Part shown: piece after piece, positions 53,166 to 61,717 of the stretch
Position numbering within the stretch: the first letter of the stretch is position 1
Layout: each line of letters begins with the position of its first letter
NCBI GenBank assembly: GCA_963798445.1
Contig: CAWCTH010000002.1
Coordinates: forward strand, 372,001 to 436,000
Length of the DNA: 64,000 nt
Reading direction: 5' to 3'
DNA from: DASXAI01 sp963798445
GTDB lineage: Bacteria > Actinomycetota > Acidimicrobiia > Acidimicrobiales > Ilumatobacteraceae
The notes under the pieces: model-generated
What the model saw: only the letters and a program-made list of their open reading frames with translations
Database searches by the model: none
What the model was told of the DNA's origin: nothing
Translations under genes and position numbers: made by a program

Positions 53166-54389
53166 GTGACCGCGAACCTGCAGCCGGCCGATCAACTCAC
53201 GGTCCGGCGGAACAACCTCGCCCTCGTGCTGCGCCTGCTCCGCGACGAAGGACCGAGGTCGCGCGCGGCGGTCGCGAATGCGACGGGCCTCAACAAGGCA
53301 ACAGTGTCGCGTCTCGTGGCCGAGCTGATCGATCGCGGTCTGGTGCGCGAGCTCGGGCTCGTCAACGAACGCCGCCGCGGCCGGCCGCCGACACTGCTCG
53401 AGCTGGACGGGCGCCACGTCGCGGCACTGGGGCTGGAGCTGAACGTCGACTTCATCACGGCCATCGCCACCGACCTCGGTGGCCGGGTCCTCTTCCAACG
53501 CACGCGGGCCATCGACGCGGCGACGGCGCCGCGCCACCAGACCCTGCGGGCGCTGGCCTCGATGGTGCGCCAGACCGTGGACGCGGTGTCCGGGACGTGC
53601 AACACCATCGCCGGCATCACCGTGGCGGTGCCGGCCCTCGTCGACGTGGACGCCGGCGCCATCACCTTCGCCCCGAACCTGCACTGGAAGAACGTCGACG
53701 TCGCCAGCCGCGTCGCCAATGCCCTCGGTTCCGCCGTCAACGTGAGCGTCGACAACGACGCCAACCTCGGCGCGTTCGCCGAGTACCGCGTGGGCAAGCA
53801 CGCCGGCACGCCCAACCTGATCTACATCACCGGCCAGACCGGCGTCGGTGGCGGCATCGTGGTGGACGGGCGCCTCCTGCGGGGCGCCAGCGGGTTCTCG
53901 GGCGAAGTGGGCCACATGCACGTCATGGAGGGCGGCCCGCAGTGCGGCTGCGGGCGGTTCGGTTGCTGGGAGGCACTCGTCGGGCTGCGCCCGCTGCTGC
54001 GCGAGGCCGTCCCCGACGTCCTCGCCATGGTGGACGCCGCCCACCCGCGCGTCGGACCCGAGGAGAAGGTGGCTCACGTCGTGCGCCGGGCCGAAGCCGG
54101 CGACGAGCGCGTGATCGAGGCGCTCCAACGTCACGGCCGCTGGCTCGGCACGGGCCTGGCCACGCTCGTGAACGTGTTCAACCCGGAGGTCGTGATCCTC
54201 GGCGGCTTCTTCCGCGACGTGGCGCCGTGGATGTTGGACGAAGCCGAAGAGACGATGCGCGCGTTCTCCATCGCCCCGGACGCCGGCGGGTGCCAGCTCT
54301 CGGTGTCGACGCTGGGGTTCTCCGCCGCTGCCCTCGGCGCCGCCATCCACACCGCCGAGCGGGTGTTCGCCGACCCCGGCGGCGTCTGA
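53166..54389 (+). CDS. ROK-family transcriptional regulator (XylR-like)
   Basis: 407 residues. An N-terminal winged helix (SRAAVANATGLNKATVSRLVAEL) is joined to a ROK sugar-kinase-like domain with VSVDNDANLGAFAEYRVG, GQTGVGGGIVVDG, the zinc motif region GPQCGCGRFGCWE and PEVVILGGFF. It would repress the importer operon until sugar binds. The GTG at 53166 follows the permease closely, so autoregulation within the operon is likely. The C-terminus ends at PGGV before the D repeat array. Confidence 0.92.
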   Translation: MTANLQPADQLTVRRNNLALVLRLLRDEGPRSRAAVANATGLNKATVSRLVAELIDRGLVRELGLVNERRRGRPPTLLELDGRHVAALGLELNVDFITAIATDLGGRVLFQRTRAIDAATAPRHQTLRALASMVRQTVDAVSGTCNTIAGITVAVPALVDVDAGAITFAPNLHWKNVDVASRVANALGSAVNVSVDNDANLGAFAEYRVGKHAGTPNLIYITGQTGVGGGIVVDGRLLRGASGFSGEVGHMHVMEGGPQCGCGRFGCWEALVGLRPLLREAVPDVLAMVDAAHPRVGPEEKVAHVVRRAEAGDERVIEALQRHGRWLGTGLATLVNVFNPEVVILGGFFRDVAPWMLDEAEETMRAFSIAPDAGGCQLSVSTLGFSAAALGAAIHTAERVFADPGGV

Positions 54390-54399
54390 CCCCCCCCCG

Positions 54400-54637
54400 A
54401 AGCGCGCAGCCCGCCGCTCGACCGCGCCCCCGCGACTCCAAGCGTGGGCCCGCGTGCCGACCGCGCCCCGGGGCTCCAAGCGCGCAGCCGCCGCGCTCGA
54501 CCGCGCCCCCGGGCTCCAAGCGCGCCGCCCGCGCGCTCGACCGCGCCCCCGCGACTCCAAGCGCGCAGCCCGCGCTCGACCGCGCCCCCGGGGCTCCAAG
54601 CGCGCCGCCGCGTGCTCGACCGCGCCCGCCCGCCGGG
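54400..54637. repeat. Tandem repeat array D (about six 38-41-bp units)
   Basis: Units start with AAGCGCGC at 54400, 54440 (variant), 54478, 54518, 54559 and 54598. Each contains CTCGACCGCGCCCCC and ends G(A/G)CTCC. The array begins 10 nt past the ROK stop, after a run of nine C. All frames are open through it, which is a composition effect. It is unrelated in sequence to repeats A-C, but again lies at a gene 3' end. Confidence 0.8.
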
Positions 54638-54646
54638 AAGAGCGGG

Positions 54647-54676
54647 TTGACATGTGACTCATCGGTCACGTATGTT
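54647..54676 (+). promoter_or_regulatory. Promoter and operator of the ArsR-SRPBCC operon
   Basis: A full -35 TTGACA (54647-54652) and -10 TATGTT (54671-54676) with an 18-nt spacer. The spacer holds a perfect inverted repeat GTGAC-TCATCG-GTCAC (54654-54669), a likely ArsR operator that would block polymerase. The -10 lies seven bases before the GTG start. Confidence 0.7.
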
Positions 54677-54683
54677 GGCCGTC

Positions 54684-55013
54684 GTGACCGATGACGAGGA
54701 GCTGCACAGCGTCTTCAAGGCGCTGGCGGACCCCACTCGCCGGTACCTGCTCGATCTGCTCTTCGCGCGTGACGGCCGCACGCTCACCGAGTTGGAGTCC
54801 GAGCTGTCGATGACCCGCTTCGGTGTGATGAAGCACCTGAAGGTGCTGGAGGAAGCGGGACTGGTCGTGACGCGCCGGTCGGGCCGGGAGAAGTTGCACT
54901 TCTTGAACCCCGTCCCGATCCGGCTCATCCACGACCGGTGGATCGACAAGTACACGGAACGCCAAGTCACGGCGCTCATCAACCTCAAGACCGAACTGGA
55001 GAAACCGTCATGA
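54684..55013 (+). CDS. ArsR-family winged-helix regulator
   Basis: 109 residues. The HTH is LADPTRRYLLDLLFARDG, then LTELESELSMTRFGVMKHLKVLEEAGLVVTRRSGREKL. No metal-binding Cys pair is seen, so it belongs to the metal-independent ArsR group often paired with SRPBCC proteins. GTG at 54684 was chosen because the promoter -10 leaves no room for an upstream start. The stop overlaps the next ATG. Confidence 0.9.
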   Translation: MTDDEELHSVFKALADPTRRYLLDLLFARDGRTLTELESELSMTRFGVMKHLKVLEEAGLVVTRRSGREKLHFLNPVPIRLIHDRWIDKYTERQVTALINLKTELEKPS

Positions 55014-55528
55014 CTACCGCCACCGCGACCACGCAGGTGTATCGGGTCTACATCAAGTCCACCCCCGAGGTGATCTGGCAGGCCATCACCGATCCGGAGT
55101 GGACCAACCGCTACGGCTACACGGGCTACACCCACTACGACCTCCGCCCGGGTGGCGCCCTGCGGGTCGTGCCGAACGACGAGTTCAAGGCCCGAGCGGA
55201 GGCCAACGGGTACCCGTGCCCCGACGTCCTCATCGATGGCGAGGTCATCGAGGCCGACCCGCCCCGCAGGCTCGTCACGACGTGGCGCATGCTCATGGAC
55301 CCGACGCTCGCCGCCGAAGGCTTCACCCGGCTCACCTACGAGATCAAGTCCCTCGAGAACGGTTCGTGCTCGCTCACCATCGTCCACGAGCTCGATGGCG
55401 CCCCCAATCTCGCCGCCCTCGTGTCCGGGCAGTTCGAGGACTCGAGCGATGGCGGCGGTGGCGGCCACGCCTGGGTGCTCAGTGACCTCAAGTCGCTCCT
55501 GGAGACCGGCTCGACGCTGGCCGGCTGA
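55010..55528 (+). CDS. SRPBCC/AHSA1-domain protein
   Basis: 172 residues with a START-like fold opening YRVYIKSTPEVIWQAITDPEWTNRY, then GEVIEADPPRRLVTTWRM and FTRLTYEI. Such proteins bind small hydrophobic ligands; they sit with an ArsR regulator in many bacteria. Translationally coupled to the regulator (ATGA). Ligand unknown. Confidence 0.88.
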   Translation: MTTATATTQVYRVYIKSTPEVIWQAITDPEWTNRYGYTGYTHYDLRPGGALRVVPNDEFKARAEANGYPCPDVLIDGEVIEADPPRRLVTTWRMLMDPTLAAEGFTRLTYEIKSLENGSCSLTIVHELDGAPNLAALVSGQFEDSSDGGGGGHAWVLSDLKSLLETGSTLAG

Positions 55529-55539
55529 CGCGCCCGAAG

Positions 55540-55582
55540 CGAACGAGGCGCGGCCGTCACCACGGCGGCCGCGCCTCGTTCG
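55540..55582. terminator. Bidirectional stem-loop terminator
   Basis: A 17-bp perfect stem (55540-55556 with 55566-55582) around a 9-nt loop between two convergent genes. The stem is GC-rich (CGAACGAGGCGCGGCCG). No U-tract on either side, as is common in high-GC actinobacteria. Confidence 0.8.
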
Positions 55583-55599
55583 AGCGGCGTACCGACGGC

Positions 55600-56352
55600 C
55601 TAGCCGTAGATGCCGCCGTCGACCACGAACTCCTGACCCGTGCAGTAGCTCGACTCGTCACTGGCCAGGAAGAGCGCGGTGTTGGCGATGTCCTCGGGCG
55701 TGCCGACCCGTCCCAGCGGCGTCCGCCGTTCGGTGCGGCGCTTCTTCTCCTCATCCACCATGGCGGGGAAGTCGGCGGTCATGGCGGTGGCGATGAGGCC
55801 GGGGTGGATGCTGTTCACGCGGATCCCGTAGCGACCGAGTTCCTTGGCCGCCACCTTGGTCATGCCCCGCACCGCCCACTTGGATGCCGAGTAGGCCATC
55901 GACCCGAAGACACCGGTGAGCCCGGCGACCGAGCTGATGTTGACGATGGAACCACCTCGCTCGGCCTTCACCATGGCCCGACCGCCGGCCCTCATGCCGA
56001 GGAAGACGCCCGTCTGGTTGACGGCGATGACCTGGTTCCACTGCTCGACCGTCTCTTCGACCAGGCGGGCGGCGCGGAAGATGCCGGCGTTGTTGACGAG
56101 GATGTCGAGCTGACCGTGGGTCGCCAGGACGTCGGCGACGACGGTGTCCCACTCCTCCTCCGACGCCACGTCGAGATGCAGGTACTGCCCGCCGATCTCG
56201 TTGGCTACGTCCTTGCCGTCGGCGTCGGCCACGTCGGCCAGCACCACGGTGGCGCCGGCCGCCGTGAACAGGCGACCCTCGGCCGCTCCTTGGCCGTGGG
56301 CGCCACCGGTGATCAGCGCCACCTTGCCTTCGAGCGTGTTCTCTCGACCCAT
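55600..56352 (-). CDS. Short-chain dehydrogenase (hydroxysteroid-dehydrogenase-like)
   Basis: 250 residues. Classical SDR: ITGGAHGQGAAEGRLF, an Asp after strand two (LADVAD) that favours NAD, NNAGIF, catalytic Ser and Tyr-x3-Lys in SSVAGLTGVFGSMAYSASKWA and the C-terminal CTGQEFVVDGG. The GGAHGQG loop resembles 3-alpha-(or 20-beta)-hydroxysteroid dehydrogenase. AGGGGAAG lies 7 nt before the ATG. Substrate unknown. Confidence 0.9.
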   Translation of the reverse strand: MGRENTLEGKVALITGGAHGQGAAEGRLFTAAGATVVLADVADADGKDVANEIGGQYLHLDVASEEEWDTVVADVLATHGQLDILVNNAGIFRAARLVEETVEQWNQVIAVNQTGVFLGMRAGGRAMVKAERGGSIVNISSVAGLTGVFGSMAYSASKWAVRGMTKVAAKELGRYGIRVNSIHPGLIATAMTADFPAMVDEEKKRRTERRTPLGRVGTPEDIANTALFLASDESSYCTGQEFVVDGGIYG

Positions 56353-56500
56353 GTCGCACTTCCCCTCGTGAGATCCCGTTCGGACCTTACCGACGCGCCG
56401 GGCCCGTGCGACCTATCGGCACCCGTCCGGCGCGTCGCCACAAAGGAACGCCTTGGAGGGCATGACGCAGCAAACCGACGACCGCCTTGGCACGCGGCGG

Positions 56501-57700
56501 TCAGGCCGCCGCTTCCGACGCCACTGTGCGCAGCGCGTCGGCGTGCAGCTGCACGTCGGCCGGCGTGAGCACATCGGGCAGCTCGACCAGGATCGAGCTG
56601 CTCCCGACCGCGTCGTCGATCGGGCACCACATGAACCCCAGTCCGCAGTCGCCACTGCGGTTGAGGGCGCCGAGTCGGGTCAGGTCGTGGTAGCGCCTCG
56701 CCGGCGCCGTCGACGCCCCCGAACCACCGATCCACCCGTAGTTCTGGTGGTACCAGACGGTGAGCTCCGGTCGCACGGCCACGGCGAAATCGAACACCGC
56801 CTGCTGCTCCGGGTATCGCGGCGCGGCCCGGTTGGGATCGGCGCCATTGGCCAGGAAGCGGGTATCGAGCACCAGGCCGTCCGGATTCAGCATCGGCACG
56901 ATCCACAGCGTCACCCCGTCCGGGACGGGCCGAGTCCGGGCCCGTAGCCACACCCGCAAGCCGCCTTCCTCGTCGCCGTGGGTCTGGGCCACGACCAGCA
57001 CCACGTTCGGGCCGCTGCCATAGCGGACGGCGGTGATCGGGCGCCCCTGCGCTGACGTGCCGATCGTGCGCACCTCGCCCGGCGCGGGGTCACGCCGTTC
57101 GTCGGCAATGTCGAGATAGCGGTAGAGCGCATCGTCGGCGCGTCCCGTCATCTCGAGACCAGCATCGAGCTGCACCACGGCGATGGCCTGCTGGAGGTGG
57201 CGCTCCTGTTGTGTTGCCGAGCCGCCGGTGACGTTGAAGCCGAGCGAGTCCAAGGTCGCCACCAAGCAGTCCCGTGGCGCCACCGGGTCCACCCTGCAGT
57301 CGAGCGCGCCCGCCACGGGGTGGTTCCCACCGCGGCGACCGTTGATGGGGTTCGTCGCCATGTCGAGCGACGCTGGCGAGGTGGGCACGATGACGTCCGG
57401 CGGCACCGCCGTCATCGACACGTCGTCGAGCGACGCGGGGCGAGGGGGCACGGCGGTCGTGGCCCCGAGCGTCGTCGGGACGGTCGGGATGGTCGGGATG
57501 GTCGGGATGGTCGGGATGGTCGCCGGCACGATCGGCGCCAGCGTCACCGTCAACGGCACCGATGTCGGTGCCGCGGGTACTGGCGGGGCCACGCTCGTCG
57601 CGATCGACGCCGGTGCGGTGGCCGTAGGCGTCGAGTGGCAGCCGGCAACGACGATCATTGCGGCGAGGATCATGGTCACGACCGCACGCCCTGTCGTCAT
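56501..57700 (-). CDS. M14-like zinc carboxypeptidase lipoprotein
   Basis: 399 residues. A lipobox IVVAGC at residue 20 is followed by a Pro/Thr linker with IPTIPTIPTIPT, encoded by 9-bp tandem repeats. Next come a peptidoglycan-binding-like segment (residues 130-185) and an M14 metallopeptidase domain: zinc H-x2-E as QTHGDEEGG, then VPMLNPDGLVLDTRFLANGADPNR and YHQNYGW with the third ligand, and SSILVELPD with the likely catalytic Glu. It probably trims cell-wall peptides outside the membrane. Start ATG 57698-57700. Confidence 0.85.
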   Translation of the reverse strand: MTTGRAVVTMILAAMIVVAGCHSTPTATAPASIATSVAPPVPAAPTSVPLTVTLAPIVPATIPTIPTIPTIPTVPTTLGATTAVPPRPASLDDVSMTAVPPDVIVPTSPASLDMATNPINGRRGGNHPVAGALDCRVDPVAPRDCLVATLDSLGFNVTGGSATQQERHLQQAIAVVQLDAGLEMTGRADDALYRYLDIADERRDPAPGEVRTIGTSAQGRPITAVRYGSGPNVVLVVAQTHGDEEGGLRVWLRARTRPVPDGVTLWIVPMLNPDGLVLDTRFLANGADPNRAAPRYPEQQAVFDFAVAVRPELTVWYHQNYGWIGGSGASTAPARRYHDLTRLGALNRSGDCGLGFMWCPIDDAVGSSSILVELPDVLTPADVQLHADALRTVASEAAA

Positions 57701-57777
57701 AGAAGGCTCTCGTTGCACGGGAGTCCCGGACAACCTACGCGCCCGAGCCCGCCGCCGATGGAGCGGGCGTGCCGCGT

Positions 57778-58296
57778 TCAGAGGGTCGCGGGCAGATGGC
57801 CGCCGAGCAGCCCGCAAGCGTTCTCCAGCGTCAGGTGCTCGACGGTGCCCGGCGTCAGCAAGCCGAACCAGGTCTCGTCGCCCACGATGCCGTCGACGGT
57901 CAGGTCCCTCGTCTGTTGGAAGTTGCGGACGCTGGCACCGGTCTGCGGCCCGAACTGGCCGTCGATCGGGCCGCTGTAGGCCAGCCAGTCCACGAACCCG
58001 AGGTCGTCGCCGGCCAGCGTCAACTGGAGCCATCCCACCACGGGTCCGGTGGCACCCTGGCTGACGGTCGGCGACGCTTCACGGTACGCCGGCAGGGCCG
58101 CCCACGTCACCGGGCCGACGACCCCGTCGACCGGAACACCGAGGTCGGCCTGGATGCCGCGGACAGTCGCGTCGAGGGCATCGTCGAACACACCGGTGAT
58201 GGGGTGATCTAGGTTGATCTGGATGGAACGGGCGAGGACCCGCTGTAGCCGCTTGACGTCGTCGCCGGTCGAACCGAGCTGGATCTGGCTGGGCAT
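57778..58296 (-). CDS. Protein with two peptidoglycan-binding (PG_binding_1) domains
   Basis: 172 residues, two repeats: GSTGDDVKRLQRVLARSI...VDGVVGPVTWAAL and GATGPVVGWLQLTLAGDD...VDGIVGDETWFGLL. There is no signal peptide, which is odd for a wall-binding protein. A perfect GGAGGT sits 5 nt before the ATG. It precedes the M14-like gene on the same strand with 77 bp between, so the two may form a cell-wall unit. Confidence 0.87.
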   Translation of the reverse strand: MPSQIQLGSTGDDVKRLQRVLARSIQINLDHPITGVFDDALDATVRGIQADLGVPVDGVVGPVTWAALPAYREASPTVSQGATGPVVGWLQLTLAGDDLGFVDWLAYSGPIDGQFGPQTGASVRNFQQTRDLTVDGIVGDETWFGLLTPGTVEHLTLENACGLLGGHLPATL

Positions 58297-58472
58297 GATG
58301 CACCTCCGCATCGGGCCACCGCTGGTGCCGTGGCGCCGCCGCTCATGAGCCGTGAGCTGGAGTGAAGATACGACGCGAACGTCAAGCGATCCTGTGAGAG
58401 CGCTGAACCCGCTTTCAGGATGGGGTGAACCGCAGTGCGGCGCCGGACCGGACGGCCACCCATTCCCTGTCC

Positions 58473-58856
58473 TCAGACGGGCTTCGCCACGATGGGCGCC
58501 AGCGGCTGACCGCCCACGTTGGTGGCCTCGATGCGAGCGCGGTAGCGCACCGAGATCCGCAGGAAGGCGAACCGCCACCGATCAGGATCTCGGCGCAACC
58601 GATGCTGGCAGGTCTCGATCAGGACGAGGTTGTCGTCGATGATCTCGAAGAAGTAGGCGAGCGTGGTGGCCTTGTCGCCGTCCAGCTGGATCTGATGTTG
58701 GTGCCGAGATGCCCGTCATGAACCGCGACGCCAGCGTCGGGTCGGCGGTCCGCGCGTAGAAGTCGTCGATGATCGATGGGCGCACGCGGTACGTCCCGTC
58801 GAAACCGGGCGCGAGGCGCTCCAGCCTCGCCGCCAGCCTTCCAGATCATCGGCCAT
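58473..58856 (-). CDS. SnoaL-like (NTF2-fold) protein, frameshifted
   Basis: About 127 residues spread over three frames: MADDLEGW, then LERLAPGFDGTYRVRPSI, and IDDFYARTADPTLASRFMTG up to about 58725. A shift then leads to IQLDGDKATTLAYFFEIIDD, and RWRFAFLRISVRYRARIEAT up to TGA at 58473. Aligned this way it is a normal SnoaL_4-like fold with high third-position GC throughout. The ATG lies inside the end of the MBL gene, overlapping by 11 bases. The breaks are near 58820-58830, 58720-58735 and about 58690. Confidence 0.6.
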
Positions 58857-59739
58857 TAGTGGCGCTCCACCTGTCGGCCCGCATGCGATCGACCAGATGA
58901 CGAAGACGCACGTGCAGGACCTCAGGGTCGTCGTGCACACGGGCGCCGTGACCGGGAAGCACCCAGGCGAACCGATGACGCTCGGCCAGCCGCGCCAACG
59001 AGTCGGCCTGGTCTGGCCACGACCACCAGCAGGCGTCGCGAAACGCGGTGAGGTCCTGCCTCGTGTGGCTCCACGCCAGCGAATCGCCGCTGAACAGGAA
59101 GCGGTCGTCGACCAGGAACACGGTCGAGCCCCTGGTGTGACCCGGGGTCGGCACGGCGACCACGCCCGGCCCGATCTCGACGTCGTCGAGCCCGTCGATC
59201 AGGTCGGTGGCGAAAGGAGCGGCGGTGGCGTCGGCGGCGTGGATCCACACCCGTGCGTCGAACCGTCGCGCGAACCGATGGGCGTCAGCGACGTCGTCTC
59301 GATGAGTCAGCAGGATGTGGTCGATGCCGCCGGCGGCGGCGAACGGCCCGACGAGGGCCTCGGTGTAGCGCGGCGAGTCCACCAGCAGGTTCCCCGTGGC
59401 TCGGTGCACGAACCAGGCCGACGCCCCGAAGGAGTCCTCGGAGCAGTAGCCGCAGTCGAACACGCCGGATCCGGCCTCGATCTCGTGAGGGTAGAGCCGG
59501 CCGGGGCGCGCTCGCCGTGATCGGGTGCCGATCGAGTTCGTGGGGCACGCCTGGGCGGCCAGCCACGCCGCGGTGAGCGGTTCGCCCGAGCGAGGTTGAT
59601 TGATGACGGTGCTGTAGCCGCGGGCGTCGCCGAAGAGCTCGGGGGCGATGTCCCGGCACGTGCCGCAGTCGATGCAACGCGTGTCGACGAACCAGTCGCC
59701 GTCGACGTTGCCGTCGTTGCGAAGGTCGATCCGGGCCAC
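58846..59739 (-). CDS. Ferredoxin-fused MBL-fold metallohydrolase
   Basis: 297 residues. Residues 1-75 form a ferredoxin domain with CIDCGTCRDIAPELF and AQACPTNSI. The rest is a metallo-beta-lactamase fold: ILLTHRDDVADAHRF (the usual H-x-H-x-D-H is altered to H-x2-D), then TPGHTRGSTVFLVDD, FSGDSLAW and VLPGHGA. Two Cys (FDCGYCSEDSFG) lie between. The GTG at 59737-59739 follows TAGCAT by 7 nt. Such fusions suggest redox-controlled hydrolysis; substrate unknown. Confidence 0.85.
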   Translation of the reverse strand: MARIDLRNDGNVDGDWFVDTRCIDCGTCRDIAPELFGDARGYSTVINQPRSGEPLTAAWLAAQACPTNSIGTRSRRARPGRLYPHEIEAGSGVFDCGYCSEDSFGASAWFVHRATGNLLVDSPRYTEALVGPFAAAGGIDHILLTHRDDVADAHRFARRFDARVWIHAADATAAPFATDLIDGLDDVEIGPGVVAVPTPGHTRGSTVFLVDDRFLFSGDSLAWSHTRQDLTAFRDACWWSWPDQADSLARLAERHRFAWVLPGHGARVHDDPEVLHVRLRHLVDRMRADRWSATNGR

Positions 59740-59746
59740 TGCGCCA

Positions 59747-59752
59747 ATGCTA
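59747..59752 (-). promoter_or_regulatory. -10 element of a leaderless promoter for the MBL-SnoaL pair
   Basis: TAGCAT, spacer TGGCGCA, GTG of the ferredoxin-MBL gene. Confidence 0.5.
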
Positions 59753-59865
59753 CGGAGCCGGGTCGCCGGCAGCACCGCCGGCTGGGCCGGTCGCTCCTCG
59801 ACCCGGCCAACGGCCGGCGGTACGCGGCCTGGTAGCGGAACGCCGCGTGACGGCGGGCGGAATTG

Positions 59866-61017
59866 CTACTGCGACGCGTACAGCGCCGTCTCGAAGTCCG
59901 CGTACATCCGGAGCGCCGCCGGCGTGACGAACGGCAGGAACTGCGAGTAGATGGCGCCGGTGATGCCCGAGGTGCGATCGACCCAGAAGTGGGTGTTGCA
60001 CAGTCCTGCCCATGCCCCGCTCCACGCCGCCCGGCGTCCCGGGATGGCCTCGGTGTTGAGCAGCAGGCCGTAGCCCCACTTGAAGCCGGGGCCAGCGGCG
60101 AAGTCACACGTCGAGGCCGGATCCGACGACGTGAGCACCGCCGGGAAGTCCAGGTCGCCGATCTGGTTGGTGAACGCCGCGTCGACCGTGGCCGGTTGCA
60201 GGATGGTGACGCCGGCGAACGTGCCGTCGTGCAACAGCGCCTGCTGGAACTTGAGGTAATCGCGGTGGGTCGAGTAGAGCCCGTGACCTCCGGCCCAGTA
60301 GTCAGGGGCCTGGTTGAGCTCGACGTCGGTCGCCATCCATGACCCGTCCTCGGCGAGCGCGTGGATCGGTGTCGCGGTGGACCGCTGCTGCGGGCTCATG
60401 CAGAAACAGGTCTCATCCATGCCGAGCGGCCCGGTGATCCCCTCCTTGATGGCGACGTCGAGCGACACGCCACTCGCGGCTTCCACGACCTTGCCCAACC
60501 AGTCCACGTTGATGCCGTACTCGAACCTCGTCCCCGGGTCTGCGACCATCGGGGCCGTGAAGATCACGTCGGAGCCGGAGATCACGGTCGGCGTGCCCGT
60601 CACCGCTTCCCACCGGGCCAGCGCGTCATTGAAGAACCAGTAGCTCAACCCGGCCGTGTGGGTGATGAGCTGCTTGACGGTGGCGCGGCTGGCCGGCGGT
60701 CGCAGCCTCGGCGTGTCGCCGTCGAAGCCGTCCAGCACCTGCACGTCGGCGAACGACGGGCAATACTCCTCGACCGGCGCCTCCAGGTCGAGACGCCCCT
60801 GCTCCATCTGCTGCAGGGCCGCCACCGTCGCCACCATCTTTGTCATCGACATGATGCGGAAGTGGGTGTCGGCCGAGATCTCCTCGTCGGCGCCGGCCAC
60901 CCGTGGGCCTGCGGCGCCCTCGTAGATCACCCCATCCCGGTCGGCCGCCACCGCCACCACGTTCGGCACCGCTCCTGCTTCGACCGCGCTACGAAGGACC
61001 TCGTCGATCGCTGACAT
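59866..61017 (-). CDS. Serine hydrolase, class C beta-lactamase/EstB-like
   Basis: 383 residues with the nucleophile S-x2-K as IMSMTKMVAT near residue 57 and Y-x-N as FEYGINVDWLGKV; TAGLSYWF and GHGLYSTHRDYLKFQ are further family blocks. No signal peptide, so it is probably a cytoplasmic esterase or amidase rather than a beta-lactamase. It starts at ATG 61015-61017 after a run of G. Confidence 0.88.
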   Translation of the reverse strand: MSAIDEVLRSAVEAGAVPNVVAVAADRDGVIYEGAAGPRVAGADEEISADTHFRIMSMTKMVATVAALQQMEQGRLDLEAPVEEYCPSFADVQVLDGFDGDTPRLRPPASRATVKQLITHTAGLSYWFFNDALARWEAVTGTPTVISGSDVIFTAPMVADPGTRFEYGINVDWLGKVVEAASGVSLDVAIKEGITGPLGMDETCFCMSPQQRSTATPIHALAEDGSWMATDVELNQAPDYWAGGHGLYSTHRDYLKFQQALLHDGTFAGVTILQPATVDAAFTNQIGDLDFPAVLTSSDPASTCDFAAGPGFKWGYGLLLNTEAIPGRRAAWSGAWAGLCNTHFWVDRTSGITGAIYSQFLPFVTPAALRMYADFETALYASQ

Positions 61018-61096
61018 GGTTCGCCCCCCTGGCGCCGATGCAGCGTCCCAGTGACGATCGGCGGCCGATCGAGATCGTACGCCTGCCGGGCCGGGG

Positions 61097-61672
61097 TCAG
61101 GTCGCGGTGTCGGGCCAGGTGAGCTGCTCGCCCGGGGGCAGCGCCACGTCGAAGGCGTTGAGGCTGAACGACACGAGCGTGTAGTAGCCGCACAGCGTCA
61201 CCAGCTCCACCACGCCCCGATCGCCGAGCAGCGCGCGGGCGGCGTCGTACGAGGGCCCGTCGACATGACCGGTCGCCACGAGCTGGCGGGCGACGGCGTA
61301 GACGATGCGCTCGTCGTCGGGCAACGAAGGCGTGGTGCCGTGGGCGATGGCCTCCACGGCTTCGGCACTCACGCCGTAGTGCAGGGCCATGCGGGAGTGC
61401 GCCCACCACTCGAACTCGGCCTGCCAGTGCGCACCGACGGTGATGATGGCCACCTCGAGCAGCCGCCGCTCGATCGACGACTGGAACCGGAGGGCGGCAC
61501 CCAGCTCGGCCAGACGACCGCCGATGCCGGGAGCGGTCACCCACGCGTTGAACGGGCCCATGAGGGCGCCCTCGTCGGTGACGATGGATCCCCGCGACGC
61601 GGTGATGGCGTCCCACACCGCCTGGGCATCCTCGTCGAGCGCGTCACGGGTCTGGAGGGGCAGCCGGCTCAT
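61097..61672 (-). CDS. Carboxymuconolactone decarboxylase/AhpD-like protein
   Basis: 191 residues. Helical AhpD-like fold: FQSSIERRLLEVAIITVGAH, then QAEFEWWAHSRMALHYGVS. The usual CxxC of AhpD is absent; the position has Glu-Phe-Glu-Trp, so it is not a classic peroxidase partner and may be a decarboxylase or other enzyme. ATG at 61672 gives the usual start; frame open 12 codons upstream. 45 nt after the SDR. Confidence 0.82.
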   Translation of the reverse strand: MSRLPLQTRDALDEDAQAVWDAITASRGSIVTDEGALMGPFNAWVTAPGIGGRLAELGAALRFQSSIERRLLEVAIITVGAHWQAEFEWWAHSRMALHYGVSAEAVEAIAHGTTPSLPDDERIVYAVARQLVATGHVDGPSYDAARALLGDRGVVELVTLCGYYTLVSFSLNAFDVALPPGEQLTWPDTAT

Positions 61673-61717
61673 GACCGCATCCTCGATGAGCCGCCCGCCC
61701 GGGCGCAAGGCGACGGG

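Noticed and set aside
54400..54637. Arg-rich protein-coding repeats
   Set aside because: All six frames are open because of the GC-rich units; no start, domain or codon bias favours one.
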